Positions 17,801 to 25,488 of a stretch of DNA of 64,000 nucleotides are shown piece after piece. Every line of letters begins with the position of its first letter. Position 1 is the stretch's first letter. The DNA lies in the NCBI GenBank assembly GCA_937921505.1, contig CAKZUB010000064.1, forward strand, positions 1 through 64,000, in the 5' to 3' direction. This stretch comes from an uncultured Clostridia bacterium (lineage in GTDB: Bacteria; Bacillota; Clostridia; Lachnospirales; Cellulosilyticaceae). The notes beneath the pieces were generated by a model. That model did no database searches, was not told the origin of the DNA, and worked only from the letters and a program-made list of their open reading frames with translations. The translations under genes and the position numbers were made by a program.

Positions 17801-20120
17801 AGTATAAAATTTCTAATGGCATTTCTTCTCCATATTCATCATCTAGTAGCTTCTGTGCCATAAAGATTGCTTGTCTTCCTGCATCACCATCTGTTGCAAT
17901 CGTTAAATCTCTCGCTAGCGTAGCTGCTCGTTGCCTACTGTCCGAAAATAACAATACCTTTTTACCTTGATTTTTTAGGTGTTCATCTTTAACTGGTTGG
18001 GAAAATAATTGTTCCGTTACCAAATTAGCAAATGGTTCGTTTCCTCTTACCTTGAATGAGGTTAATTTGTTTTTTTCTCTTCCACAATTTGGACATGTAT
18101 TAAAGGTAAATAGCTGATTAATTTTATCTGTAGTTGTTGGAATCAATACTCTTATAAACTCATTATTTCCTTCATGAGCTTCTCCTATATTTAGAACTCC
18201 TGTCTTACAATTAATATAACCAAACATAGATTCTTTCTTTGCTTTACGACTTTTGCCTCCCTCTTTAAAAACATCATTTCTTCCTTGTGGTGCTAACCAT
18301 AAATGAATTTCTTTTGGGGTATAAAGTAATTTACTTTTTTCTGACCATAAAAACGTCTCTTCTCCAGATAAGTCTTCATCTATAAATGCTCTAATATAAA
18401 GTGTCCCACAACGTCTATCACCAATGATTTCAAATACTCTGCTTCCACATTCCGAACATTTCAGTGTTGGCTTTTGATCAATATTACCTATTTTTATTCC
18501 CATTACATCATGATTGTGCTTACATTCTGGATTTAAACATGCATATATGCCATAAATCCCTCTAAACAGTAGGTGTACTCTAGCAGGAAGTAATACCTTA
18601 TTTTCTCTGGAACGAGCTAATGTTCCAAGAACTAATAAAACTTCTGTTGACTCTTCTGCTTTCTTTTGGCTAACATCCTTAAATATGTGTCTAGCAATCT
18701 CTTTAAATGCCACACCTTTACCACTACATGTTTTTATTAATTCTAGCATTGGAGGATATGTTGATAATCTATCATACAACCACGATGCGTAAATATCTGG
18801 CACTATTCCCCATTCAAATATCTGTGCAAGCTTCTTCAACTCCTCTAGCAATTCTTCCTTATTTCCCTGTAATTTATCATAATTAAGGAGTGATAGTCGT
18901 TCTACATCTTCACTCCCCCCCCTACCATGATTTAATAATGGCGTTTGTTCTCCTTTGATAATAGCAAAATTATCTTTTTCTATACTTTGTCCCGTTAAGC
19001 CACAGGCAAAGGCTTTTAACTCTTTTTCTTTATCTTGTGGGACACTTGCACTTGTTAAGATACATCTAATTTGATCTCTTCCTATGGTTAATTTATCCAT
19101 TAAACGTCTAATAAGTAAAGATACTTCCCCACCTGCCGCCCCTCTATACATATGAGCTTCATCAATCACTAAAAGAAATTTGTTTTCCGAAGAGTTTTTT
19201 AACCACTTTCTTGTTTTTTCCCAAAAACATTGTTCAATAGGACGCATAAGCATATACTCTAACATACTGTAGTTGGTAATAAGGATGTCTGGACAAATTC
19301 TTTGCATTTCAGTACGAGTCAGTAACTCTGAATCCCTATCTCCCGTAATTTGCTCTCCTTGATTTAATCCCTTTACAAATCCCTCTAAATCTTTAGCTGG
19401 AACTCTCCCAATTTTTTTTAGTTCTTCACGTACTTTTTCATCACATTCAAGATAGGTCTTATTTAATAACCCTCCTATCGTTTTATTTCTTTTTTTATTA
19501 TCTTCCCCCGGATAAGGTGTACGTCCTGTATACATACCAAAGCGAAGTCTTCTAATATTAGGATGAGCTTCATCTTGCAGCAATCTCATGTATGCATCAT
19601 CTTCTTTTCCAATAATATTACGGATTCTTCCTAATTGGTCTGATACCAATGCATTCATAGGGTATAAAATAAGCGTACGTATACCTTCTTGTTCCCAGTT
19701 TTCAGAACTATTAGCTACTTGTCTTGCCATTTCAGTAAGTATAGGCCACAAAAAGCACTCTGTTTTACCTGAACCTGTTCCGGTTGTAACCAATAAATCC
19801 TTCCCTTGATAAAAAGCCTCTAATGCTTTAACCTGATGAGTAAAAGGAGTGCTAAAAACGCCCAAACGATATCTTATCAAATAATCTAAATATCTCTTTA
19901 TATCTTTATTTAAAGTAGTTTCAGTAAATCCTGTAGGCTCTATTTTATAGTTCTGTGTTGCTTCAATATATGGTTCTTGAAATAGGACCCCTTCTTGTTT
20001 TAAAAAGGGTTCTGTTGCTTCTAACAACAATTCATTCTCTGCAAAATATTGTGCTTTAATATAGTCTGCTAATTTCCCCTTTAGCCTTTCATGAGTCTTT
20101 CTGATACCTAATTCATTCAT
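14823..20120 (-). CDS. Very large DEAH helicase with DUF1998-type C-terminus (DruE-like)
   Basis: The 1765-residue protein has a superfamily 2 helicase core: Walker A TGTGSGKT at 113-120, DEAH at 320-323, SAS-type motif III (LTSASVP) and motif VI QQRAGRAGRKG near 1110. A long insertion separates the two helicase halves and holds several CxxC pairs (CLNPEC, CSECG, CPNCG, CSRC, CIHCG). The C-terminus has more zinc pairs (CENPNC, CPLC) and the CDTSCPGCL cluster characteristic of DUF1998/MZB helicases. It should translocate on DNA using ATP. The size, architecture and preceding three genes resemble DruE of Druantia; DrmA/DrmB of DISARM are related but are normally split. It starts 4 bases after the preceding gene, so it closes a four-gene operon. 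Confidence 0.85.
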   Translation of the reverse strand: MNELGIRKTHERLKGKLADYIKAQYFAENELLLEATEPFLKQEGVLFQEPYIEATQNYKIEPTGFTETTLNKDIKRYLDYLIRYRLGVFSTPFTHQVKALEAFYQGKDLLVTTGTGSGKTECFLWPILTEMARQVANSSENWEQEGIRTLILYPMNALVSDQLGRIRNIIGKEDDAYMRLLQDEAHPNIRRLRFGMYTGRTPYPGEDNKKRNKTIGGLLNKTYLECDEKVREELKKIGRVPAKDLEGFVKGLNQGEQITGDRDSELLTRTEMQRICPDILITNYSMLEYMLMRPIEQCFWEKTRKWLKNSSENKFLLVIDEAHMYRGAAGGEVSLLIRRLMDKLTIGRDQIRCILTSASVPQDKEKELKAFACGLTGQSIEKDNFAIIKGEQTPLLNHGRGGSEDVERLSLLNYDKLQGNKEELLEELKKLAQIFEWGIVPDIYASWLYDRLSTYPPMLELIKTCSGKGVAFKEIARHIFKDVSQKKAEESTEVLLVLGTLARSRENKVLLPARVHLLFRGIYGIYACLNPECKHNHDVMGIKIGNIDQKPTLKCSECGSRVFEIIGDRRCGTLYIRAFIDEDLSGEETFLWSEKSKLLYTPKEIHLWLAPQGRNDVFKEGGKSRKAKKESMFGYINCKTGVLNIGEAHEGNNEFIRVLIPTTTDKINQLFTFNTCPNCGREKNKLTSFKVRGNEPFANLVTEQLFSQPVKDEHLKNQGKKVLLFSDSRQRAATLARDLTIATDGDAGRQAIFMAQKLLDDEYGEEMPLEILYYAFIKVVIDNDLIFFYGNEQEKFKEQLKTFQELYGGKKTIKYHRVGGKLGAPPQMFYQLFLKNICDSYRAFNNLCLGQVTLLEEGEDGEDVEEILKKIEGATGIDSKDIRQIYNTWIQHILVKDIAIFPEIEDDVRSSILAYEKGDLGIGEKDNFPRYLVDILTRNGIIDEQIAILREKFNLLTASNQSSHTSHNNKYLLPSNLGLRTREKGEWYRCSRCSGTSTYTLFDSCIHCGSKNYLSKVTEEDLERYNYWRKPVVEALGGKQIRNLITEEHTAQLSHKDQMNDIWATTEEYEMRFRDIIAKEDGEPIDILSCTTTMEVGIDIGSLTAVGLRNVPPMRENYQQRAGRAGRKGAAVSTIVTYTENGPHDAWYFKNPERIISGESRIPWIDYTNEKLIKRHINLILLQEYVAFYKISIESIDVVSFFTKSQEVNYDSFLDWLKEMLPLSPNRIEILIPNEVSIDWSNYEQGIAEELNKLASKVNKNPIIYLARKSAKDDEENSSYVTLMDVLFEEGFLPTYSFPRNVVHFWIEGQYGKVDESPERSMDIALSEYAPGKMIVVNKKSYISGGLYDHYTKYKNQYTYKAAEPWLKMNEYKKYTYSCENPNCNWFGLENRNGKCPLCEATLNQHTLVKPWGFAPREGKSIPEVRDNQEYSMVSMPSYTSLYDDTSQMKPVTTTGLIRIENRQEQQLVMVNKGPHNEGFDLCVRCGAIDPAITSDKDKEIRKRPYKAPYKEKQDTQACAHKRENVVLGYEMLTDMLVLEIKIEEKYIDIRKEALNIWLIPALTSFSEALILAASSVLDIEFSDLKVGYRLRYDEGYIYADIYVYDSLSSGAGYANRIADLMDQVLNEMEKRFIECNCDTSCPGCLQHFWNQSSKENLDRQAGLELLRWLRDGELKREIDDSEEERYIEVLNNLLGLQLNGQCKIIKKQDGYWLSLNRKDRKLKIYPAMCSREQVNKAENSILIPDRLFKVALPAVCKIIELAIL

Positions 20121-20124
20121 TTCT

Positions 20125-21201
20125 TTACCCCCTGTCTAGCTCTTCAAACATTATTGTTATACCTAACTCTTCTAACATTTCCTCTATATTGCACCATAGT
20201 TCACAGGGTACTATCCTATAAAATTTGTCATCAAACTGTCTTTTAGGCCAAGAAGATAATAGCATAACTCTCCATTCAGGATTTGGCAATTCGCTATGAC
20301 AATTTAACTCTACTACTTCATTATCTTTCTTTGCTTTAAAAATGCATGGCGTTCCTGCCTTATACTGCAAAGCATACATTATTCTTTTGATTTCCTTTTC
20401 TACTACATACCATTTATCTAGTCTTGTGGCAAGGTACTGGTCATCCATATATTTCACTAGCATATAGTGGTCTTTATGCTCCGCACTTCTAAGAATAGTT
20501 ATTTCAGTAGGACACATTCTCTTCTCAAATTTACCCCATGCATAATAGTGGAGTTGTTGATTTACATTGAAATACTCATATTCCTCCACTAATTCATCAA
20601 CTTGCCATACTGCATTTTTGTCTAAAGCTCTATAATATTGAATAATATTGTACTTAGGGATATTAAATATATCTTTATAGTTGCTTACCTCTTGTGTAGC
20701 TTTGATACGCCAATTGCCGATTCCTATACTTTTTGCCTGACGTATCGCATTGTTCCAACTCGTTCCGCCCAATAGTAATTCATTACCTTTAAAGTGAACT
20801 ATACGTTCTGGGGAACTAGTAACTATCTGTGGCCCCATTAATCTATTGATCTCATGACAAAAAATTAACTGTTCAATAATGTATCTAGTTAACTCACTTT
20901 CCGGTCTACATCCTTCTCTTACCTTAATCCATTCTTCTATATGTGGTATAACTTTTAGCAATCCGTTGACTGCTTTCTTTACATGTACGGATATGTATTT
21001 CCTACTAACATAAGAAAACGCTTTCTCCCCCATCTCCCCCAATTCTTCACTACACGAATCACCTAAAAGTTGGACCTTTGCCCATGCTACGGTTGCAGCA
21101 TATAGTATCCTACTTCCGTATGCTTCTATGGATTCATAGTAATATCTATCTATATTTAAATCTTTGGCAATTTGATTCATTACTTCATTCATATTAGCCA
21201 C
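20125..21201 (-). CDS. Unknown protein of helicase operon (possible DruD analogue)
   Basis: I do not recognise a domain in this 358-residue protein. It is mixed alpha/beta with a helical N-terminal half (including a LxxxVIPHIEEWIKVREG segment near 85-100) and a more beta-rich C-terminal half with many aromatic residues (HYYAWGKFEKRMCPTEITIL). There is no signal peptide or membrane segment, so it is cytosolic. Its start overlaps the end of the 675-residue gene by 8 bases and its stop lies 4 bases before the helicase start, so it must be co-translated with both. Its place and length fit DruD in Druantia type I from what I remember of that system, but sequence identity cannot be judged here. Confidence 0.65.
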   Translation of the reverse strand: MANMNEVMNQIAKDLNIDRYYYESIEAYGSRILYAATVAWAKVQLLGDSCSEELGEMGEKAFSYVSRKYISVHVKKAVNGLLKVIPHIEEWIKVREGCRPESELTRYIIEQLIFCHEINRLMGPQIVTSSPERIVHFKGNELLLGGTSWNNAIRQAKSIGIGNWRIKATQEVSNYKDIFNIPKYNIIQYYRALDKNAVWQVDELVEEYEYFNVNQQLHYYAWGKFEKRMCPTEITILRSAEHKDHYMLVKYMDDQYLATRLDKWYVVEKEIKRIMYALQYKAGTPCIFKAKKDNEVVELNCHSELPNPEWRVMLLSSWPKRQFDDKFYRIVPCELWCNIEEMLEELGITIMFEELDRG

Positions 21202-23221
21202 CTACTACTGTTCTTTCTAATTCAATTGAAAAATCTCTCTTATTACTTATAATATTTTCCTCTATCTGATCTCCTATTTCATAATGCTGACCTATCCACT
21301 TTATTTCTACTATAATTAAACATTCAAGCGACTTTTGTATATTTCTTAAACGATGAATATAAGCTAATATCATTGTGCGTGTCATCATATATCCTAAAGA
21401 AATTTTCACTCCTTTTAATAAACGCTGCATCTTTATATATTCTTCATCAACATTAGTTACATTACTTCTAAACTCTTCAAGTATCTTTATTCCATCACTG
21501 TAATTATATTGAGGACTTAAGCGTGGGCGCATGTTTTCTATTTGCACTAATGCCATATATTCTAGAAGATATGATGGTAAAAATTTAATACTATCTATAT
21601 CCTCACATGTAACAAAAAGCAATTTGTCATTTTCAGTATCCTCTGTATAATCTCTTAATAAAGGTAAAATTGCACTTTCATTTAATTGTCCTATCACACC
21701 CTCTATGAGCACTGCCTTTGCCTCAATTGTGTGATATAAGTTAATTGGTTCATCCACATCATTAAACCCACTAGGTAATGATATAATTGCTGGCATTTCT
21801 CCTACACAAGCGGCACTAATTGCCCTTACTATATTTCTTGCCCCATAACCTACAACTAAGGGAACCCTTCTAGCTGCTATTACACTTACAATATAATCTG
21901 AGAATTTCTCATCCTTATCTCTTATCCCTACTTGTGTAAAATTAGCTGCAATATTACTACTTACAACCTCAATATCGTCACAGTGTTTTATGTTTTGACC
22001 TTGTATAGCTTGTTTAATATAGGGTTTTACTTGATTTAGTGAATGGGTTGTTGCATCTTTTAGCTTTATATTAATCATAGATTTTTCTAGTGCTGATTGG
22101 ATAATCTTTTGATCGATATTTTCTGCAAAATTTTCAACCTGTTCATTATACTGGCTTAATTTTTCTTCAACTTCTTCCTTTTTTGAAACTATAATTTGAA
22201 TAGATTTTTTTATCTCTTCATGTTGCTTTTCTAAATCTTTTATTTCTACTGCCAACTTCTCTTTTTTATTTAATAGAAATTGATTTTCTATCTGCCAGCG
22301 CTCTAAATATTGTGTACTGAATTCCTCGTAGCCTACTTCTAAATGCTGTTGTATCTCTTCAATATGTAATTCTTTTTGTTTTATAACTTGCGCCCATACA
22401 TTATTCTTAATATTAAGTTGCTCTATGAATGCTTCTTTATCGTTTAAACTTTTATTTAACTGTTTAATTTTATTTTCATACTTATCTTCCAAACTCTCTA
22501 TTGCCTTTTTTAAAAAGACCATTTCCTTTTGTTGTTGCTCACATCTGCGCTCTGATTCCTGTGCTCTTTCTTGCCCTTTCTTAATATTTGCTTCTTGCTC
22601 CTTAATTCTATTTTTTGCTTCCTCATACTTGCTTTTTTGTACCCTTATACTCTTCCTATAGTTTTCCTCTAATCCACGTACTTCTTCTTTATATCTAACT
22701 TGTAATAAACAGTTTAATTCCTCATAAATTTGCTCTTTAAGCTCCTTTTTTAAAATTAATAGGTTTATGTCCTTTTCTAAAGCTTTTTGTTGTTCTATCT
22801 TCAGATCAATCCCACTTAGCTTGAGAAAAACCATTATGTTATCTGGCTCTATCCTATCCATTAGAAGTTCTAATACTTGTCCATAGCTTTCTTCTTTTTC
22901 ATCTGTAAATACACTTTGTACAAATTCTGTTTTTCCTACTTGTTCATTTATATTATTATATATCCCGTTTATCTTTTTTTCTAATACACTATCAATAAAC
23001 ATTGTTGTCACTTTATCAGATTGGTCTACTCTTTTAAGTAAAATATTAGGAATCATTTGTAAGAGCCGCTGTGATTTAGTATCTAAACGAAGACCCTTAA
23101 CTTCCGAAATCTTCTTACTATTTTTTTTAATAAACTCTACCACCACATGTTTAGGCAACAAATCTATAGCAATTTTTCTCTCTTCTACATCCAATTGTTT
23201 TAAAATATTTTGCTGAATCAT
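21194..23221 (-). CDS. Coiled-coil protein with degenerate P-loop domain (possible DruC analogue)
   Basis: The 675-residue protein has a helical N-terminus, a long coiled coil at about 150-375 rich in E, K and Q, and a globular C-terminal region. That region looks like an NTPase fold that has lost its active site: VPLVVGYGARNIV at 453-465 occupies the place of a Walker A loop but lacks GK(S/T), AVLIEGVI follows as a Walker B-like strand, and LLFVTCEDID at 534-543 resembles a sensor strand. It could be a structural or sensing partner of the large helicase. Start and stop overlap the neighbouring genes by 1 and 8 bases. Its place fits DruC of Druantia, which is inference. Confidence 0.65.
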   Translation of the reverse strand: MIQQNILKQLDVEERKIAIDLLPKHVVVEFIKKNSKKISEVKGLRLDTKSQRLLQMIPNILLKRVDQSDKVTTMFIDSVLEKKINGIYNNINEQVGKTEFVQSVFTDEKEESYGQVLELLMDRIEPDNIMVFLKLSGIDLKIEQQKALEKDINLLILKKELKEQIYEELNCLLQVRYKEEVRGLEENYRKSIRVQKSKYEEAKNRIKEQEANIKKGQERAQESERRCEQQQKEMVFLKKAIESLEDKYENKIKQLNKSLNDKEAFIEQLNIKNNVWAQVIKQKELHIEEIQQHLEVGYEEFSTQYLERWQIENQFLLNKKEKLAVEIKDLEKQHEEIKKSIQIIVSKKEEVEEKLSQYNEQVENFAENIDQKIIQSALEKSMINIKLKDATTHSLNQVKPYIKQAIQGQNIKHCDDIEVVSSNIAANFTQVGIRDKDEKFSDYIVSVIAARRVPLVVGYGARNIVRAISAACVGEMPAIISLPSGFNDVDEPINLYHTIEAKAVLIEGVIGQLNESAILPLLRDYTEDTENDKLLFVTCEDIDSIKFLPSYLLEYMALVQIENMRPRLSPQYNYSDGIKILEEFRSNVTNVDEEYIKMQRLLKGVKISLGYMMTRTMILAYIHRLRNIQKSLECLIIVEIKWIGQHYEIGDQIEENIISNKRDFSIELERTVVGG

Positions 23222-24921
23222 TATTCAAGTCCCCTTAATATATATTCTAAATAAAATAGTGCATTTACTGGAACCTTTTCTTGCTGTACCCACTTATTTA
23301 TTAGTTCATAGGTTTTTTTATTTTTTGTATTTAAGCGCCTTCTCATCAACCTCAATAAACACTTAGTTGAATATAATGGTTTCGTAGATGCACCACCAAA
23401 TCTGTAAAGCACAGTATACACTTCTCTCCAGTCTATATTTTGTTCCTCTTTTAGTAAACCTCGTTCTCTCTCTAGCTCATAATAAGTTCTTCCAAACCCC
23501 TTACAATCAATAAAAATGCTTTTCCCATATCCTACTCGTTCAAGCTGATTTTGAGCTGAAAATAATGTATATATATCTTTTTTTAATACTACATCAATAT
23601 CCAAATTAGCTGTAATAAATAACCTTCCATCTTCTGGCAACCCCTTCTCTTTATTCATCAAGTCTACTTGCTTCCCATCTGAATCCTTTATGACAACTTT
23701 AGGGACTATTTGATCTTTATTATTTAATGATTTTCTATGTAACAACATGTACCTAATCTCATTTGTCCCCTCCATTCTCCCTTCATTTTGAAATGCCATG
23801 TTTGAAACTACTAACGTATTCTCGGTACACTTTGACAAATTTGCAACTTTAATAATCGACCTTTTTGGTATCCTATATAAGATTGGATTTTTCACTTCAT
23901 ATAAATACTCTTCTGTATCATCTGTGTAATGATAAAACCAGGCGTCCTCACTATCAAATGTCAACTCATTTCCTCTAGCCACAGATGGAGGCCATATTGG
24001 AGTGAGCTGATTTACATGTCTAAGTAAATGGTATCCTCTGGCTTCCACAAATTGCCTAGCCGTTTCTGCAAAATCTACAATCTTCATTTCATAGACCTTA
24101 AACTCTCTCTGAAATCCGCTTTCCTTTAACCTTATTGGACCCATTAATTTAAACTCTATTCCTTGTATGCTTGGTGCTTTATCTGAAAGTATAATTCTAT
24201 ATTTCTTACCAACATACATATTAGCTTTAATTGCCAAGCGATATCCACCTTCACTATTAGCATGATAAATATCTTTGTAAATATCTATACCTCTTATACC
24301 CCATAACCACTTTCTCTTAACTTCTTCATGTGATGTAGCTGGATCTGCTTTTATATCAATCCATTCTTGAATATAATCCAAAATATAATAATTAAGATTT
24401 TCGACATAATAGTGGGTTTTATTATTTATAATTAACTTAGTATTACTTTCAATAAGTTGTTTTATACGTACTTCACTTAAATTTGGAAAATATGCCCTTA
24501 ATTCAAATCTTTCACCATTTTTATATAAATACAATGGAACTCCACCATTGTTTATATATAAACGATCTAATTGATTATTAATTTTTCTATATGAGTTATT
24601 CTCATGATATTCTGGACAAGCTCGCTCTAAAGGTGTTCTGTTTGTTTTCTTCTTATGTGCAAAACATGCGCCATTGCCTCTTCTAACAACCACTTCTTCT
24701 GTACAATATGGACAATAGAATTTGCTATGCCCCCAAGCAACTGAATGATGTACTATTTTTCCACATGAATCTACTCCGTTCTCCATATTTCTTCTTCCAC
24801 CCCTTATTGGCAATAATGTCCTGTAACATACATTATCATTAGTATTTAGATAACAGTTAAAAATTTCACTCAATAAAGAGTATGAATCTAGCTCATAAGA
24901 TATAAAAAATGTCTCATTCAA
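23221..24921 (-). CDS. Zinc-binding protein with CoiA-like N-terminus (possible DruB analogue)
   Basis: The 566-residue protein opens the helicase operon. Near the N-terminus is a likely zinc site, C70-x2-C73 with H89 in FYCPYC...CFAHK, followed by C101 and H106; the CPxC...FAH layout recalls the N-terminus of CoiA-type competence nucleases. The long remainder is alpha/beta without a nuclease motif I can name. The ATG at 24921 has only a weak ribosome site; the in-frame ATG at 24786 follows GGGTGG and is a real alternative, and both keep the zinc site. It overlaps the next gene by one base. Order and size agree with DruB in Druantia type I, by recollection only. Confidence 0.6.
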   Translation of the reverse strand: MNETFFISYELDSYSLLSEIFNCYLNTNDNVCYRTLLPIRGGRRNMENGVDSCGKIVHHSVAWGHSKFYCPYCTEEVVVRRGNGACFAHKKKTNRTPLERACPEYHENNSYRKINNQLDRLYINNGGVPLYLYKNGERFELRAYFPNLSEVRIKQLIESNTKLIINNKTHYYVENLNYYILDYIQEWIDIKADPATSHEEVKRKWLWGIRGIDIYKDIYHANSEGGYRLAIKANMYVGKKYRIILSDKAPSIQGIEFKLMGPIRLKESGFQREFKVYEMKIVDFAETARQFVEARGYHLLRHVNQLTPIWPPSVARGNELTFDSEDAWFYHYTDDTEEYLYEVKNPILYRIPKRSIIKVANLSKCTENTLVVSNMAFQNEGRMEGTNEIRYMLLHRKSLNNKDQIVPKVVIKDSDGKQVDLMNKEKGLPEDGRLFITANLDIDVVLKKDIYTLFSAQNQLERVGYGKSIFIDCKGFGRTYYELERERGLLKEEQNIDWREVYTVLYRFGGASTKPLYSTKCLLRLMRRRLNTKNKKTYELINKWVQQEKVPVNALFYLEYILRGLE

Positions 24922-24980
24922 TCTATCATATGGTAAATATTCTAATAACTTTAAATATTTACATAATTACTTGTGCTTTT

Positions 24981-25386
24981 ATGCACCCACCTGCTCGTTT
25001 GGGAACATGAAAATATGTTCTCTCAAACCATATTTTGCTCAAAAACGCACCAAGGCTTAAAGATTATACATGCTCTAAACCTTGGTATTTGTAAGTTTTA
25101 TTTACTCAGTTTCATTACAGTCTCAACGCGCATTTGTGCAAGATAAGGAAAATACTTGGCGGAAATAAGAAGATGTACCCCCGAAGTTCATTGGATATCC
25201 CCTATATAAATAGGACCAAACTATTTTTATTTGTTTTCACTTCTTATATCATATTTTTATACACGAAGTTATTATGCAAACATGTAAGAATTTGAGGTCA
25301 AAAAATGCGATTTTACATCATTTACAAAAAGGACTTTTAGATGTTGAAATTTATAATAAAACTTCAATCTAGCCCAAAATTCCTCC
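24981..25386. repeat. Island repeat, copy D (full-length)
   Basis: This is the longest copy. It starts with ATGCACCCACCTGCTCGTTTG, has the palindrome GAACAT-6 bases-ATGTTC at 25003-25020, a separate inverted pair ACCAAGG/CCTTGGT at about 25050-25086, and then the blocks shared with copies A to C: TTTGAGGTCAAAAA, TTTACATCATTTACAAAAAGGAC, TTGAAATTTATAATAAAACTTCAA and GCCCAAAATTCCT. It fills most of the 567-base gap between the helicase operon and the GTPase gene. I see no gene in it. Confidence 0.65.
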
Positions 25387-25488
25387 TGGTTTATAGCACT
25401 TTTGCTTCTAACTACATTATATAATGTAGTTACTCAACGAAACCTATAGAGAATTGTTGAAGGATCTCACTATACTCTTTCTGCAATT

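Noticed and set aside
14823-20120. DISARM helicase DrmA/DrmB
   Set aside because: DISARM usually has the helicase and DUF1998 parts as separate genes together with drmC; here they are one protein and no drmC-type PLD gene is in the operon. A distant relation stays possible.
6451-25386. CRISPR array interpretation of the repeats
   Set aside because: The copies are long, diverged, few and separated by whole modules, with no regular short repeat-spacer pattern and no cas gene.
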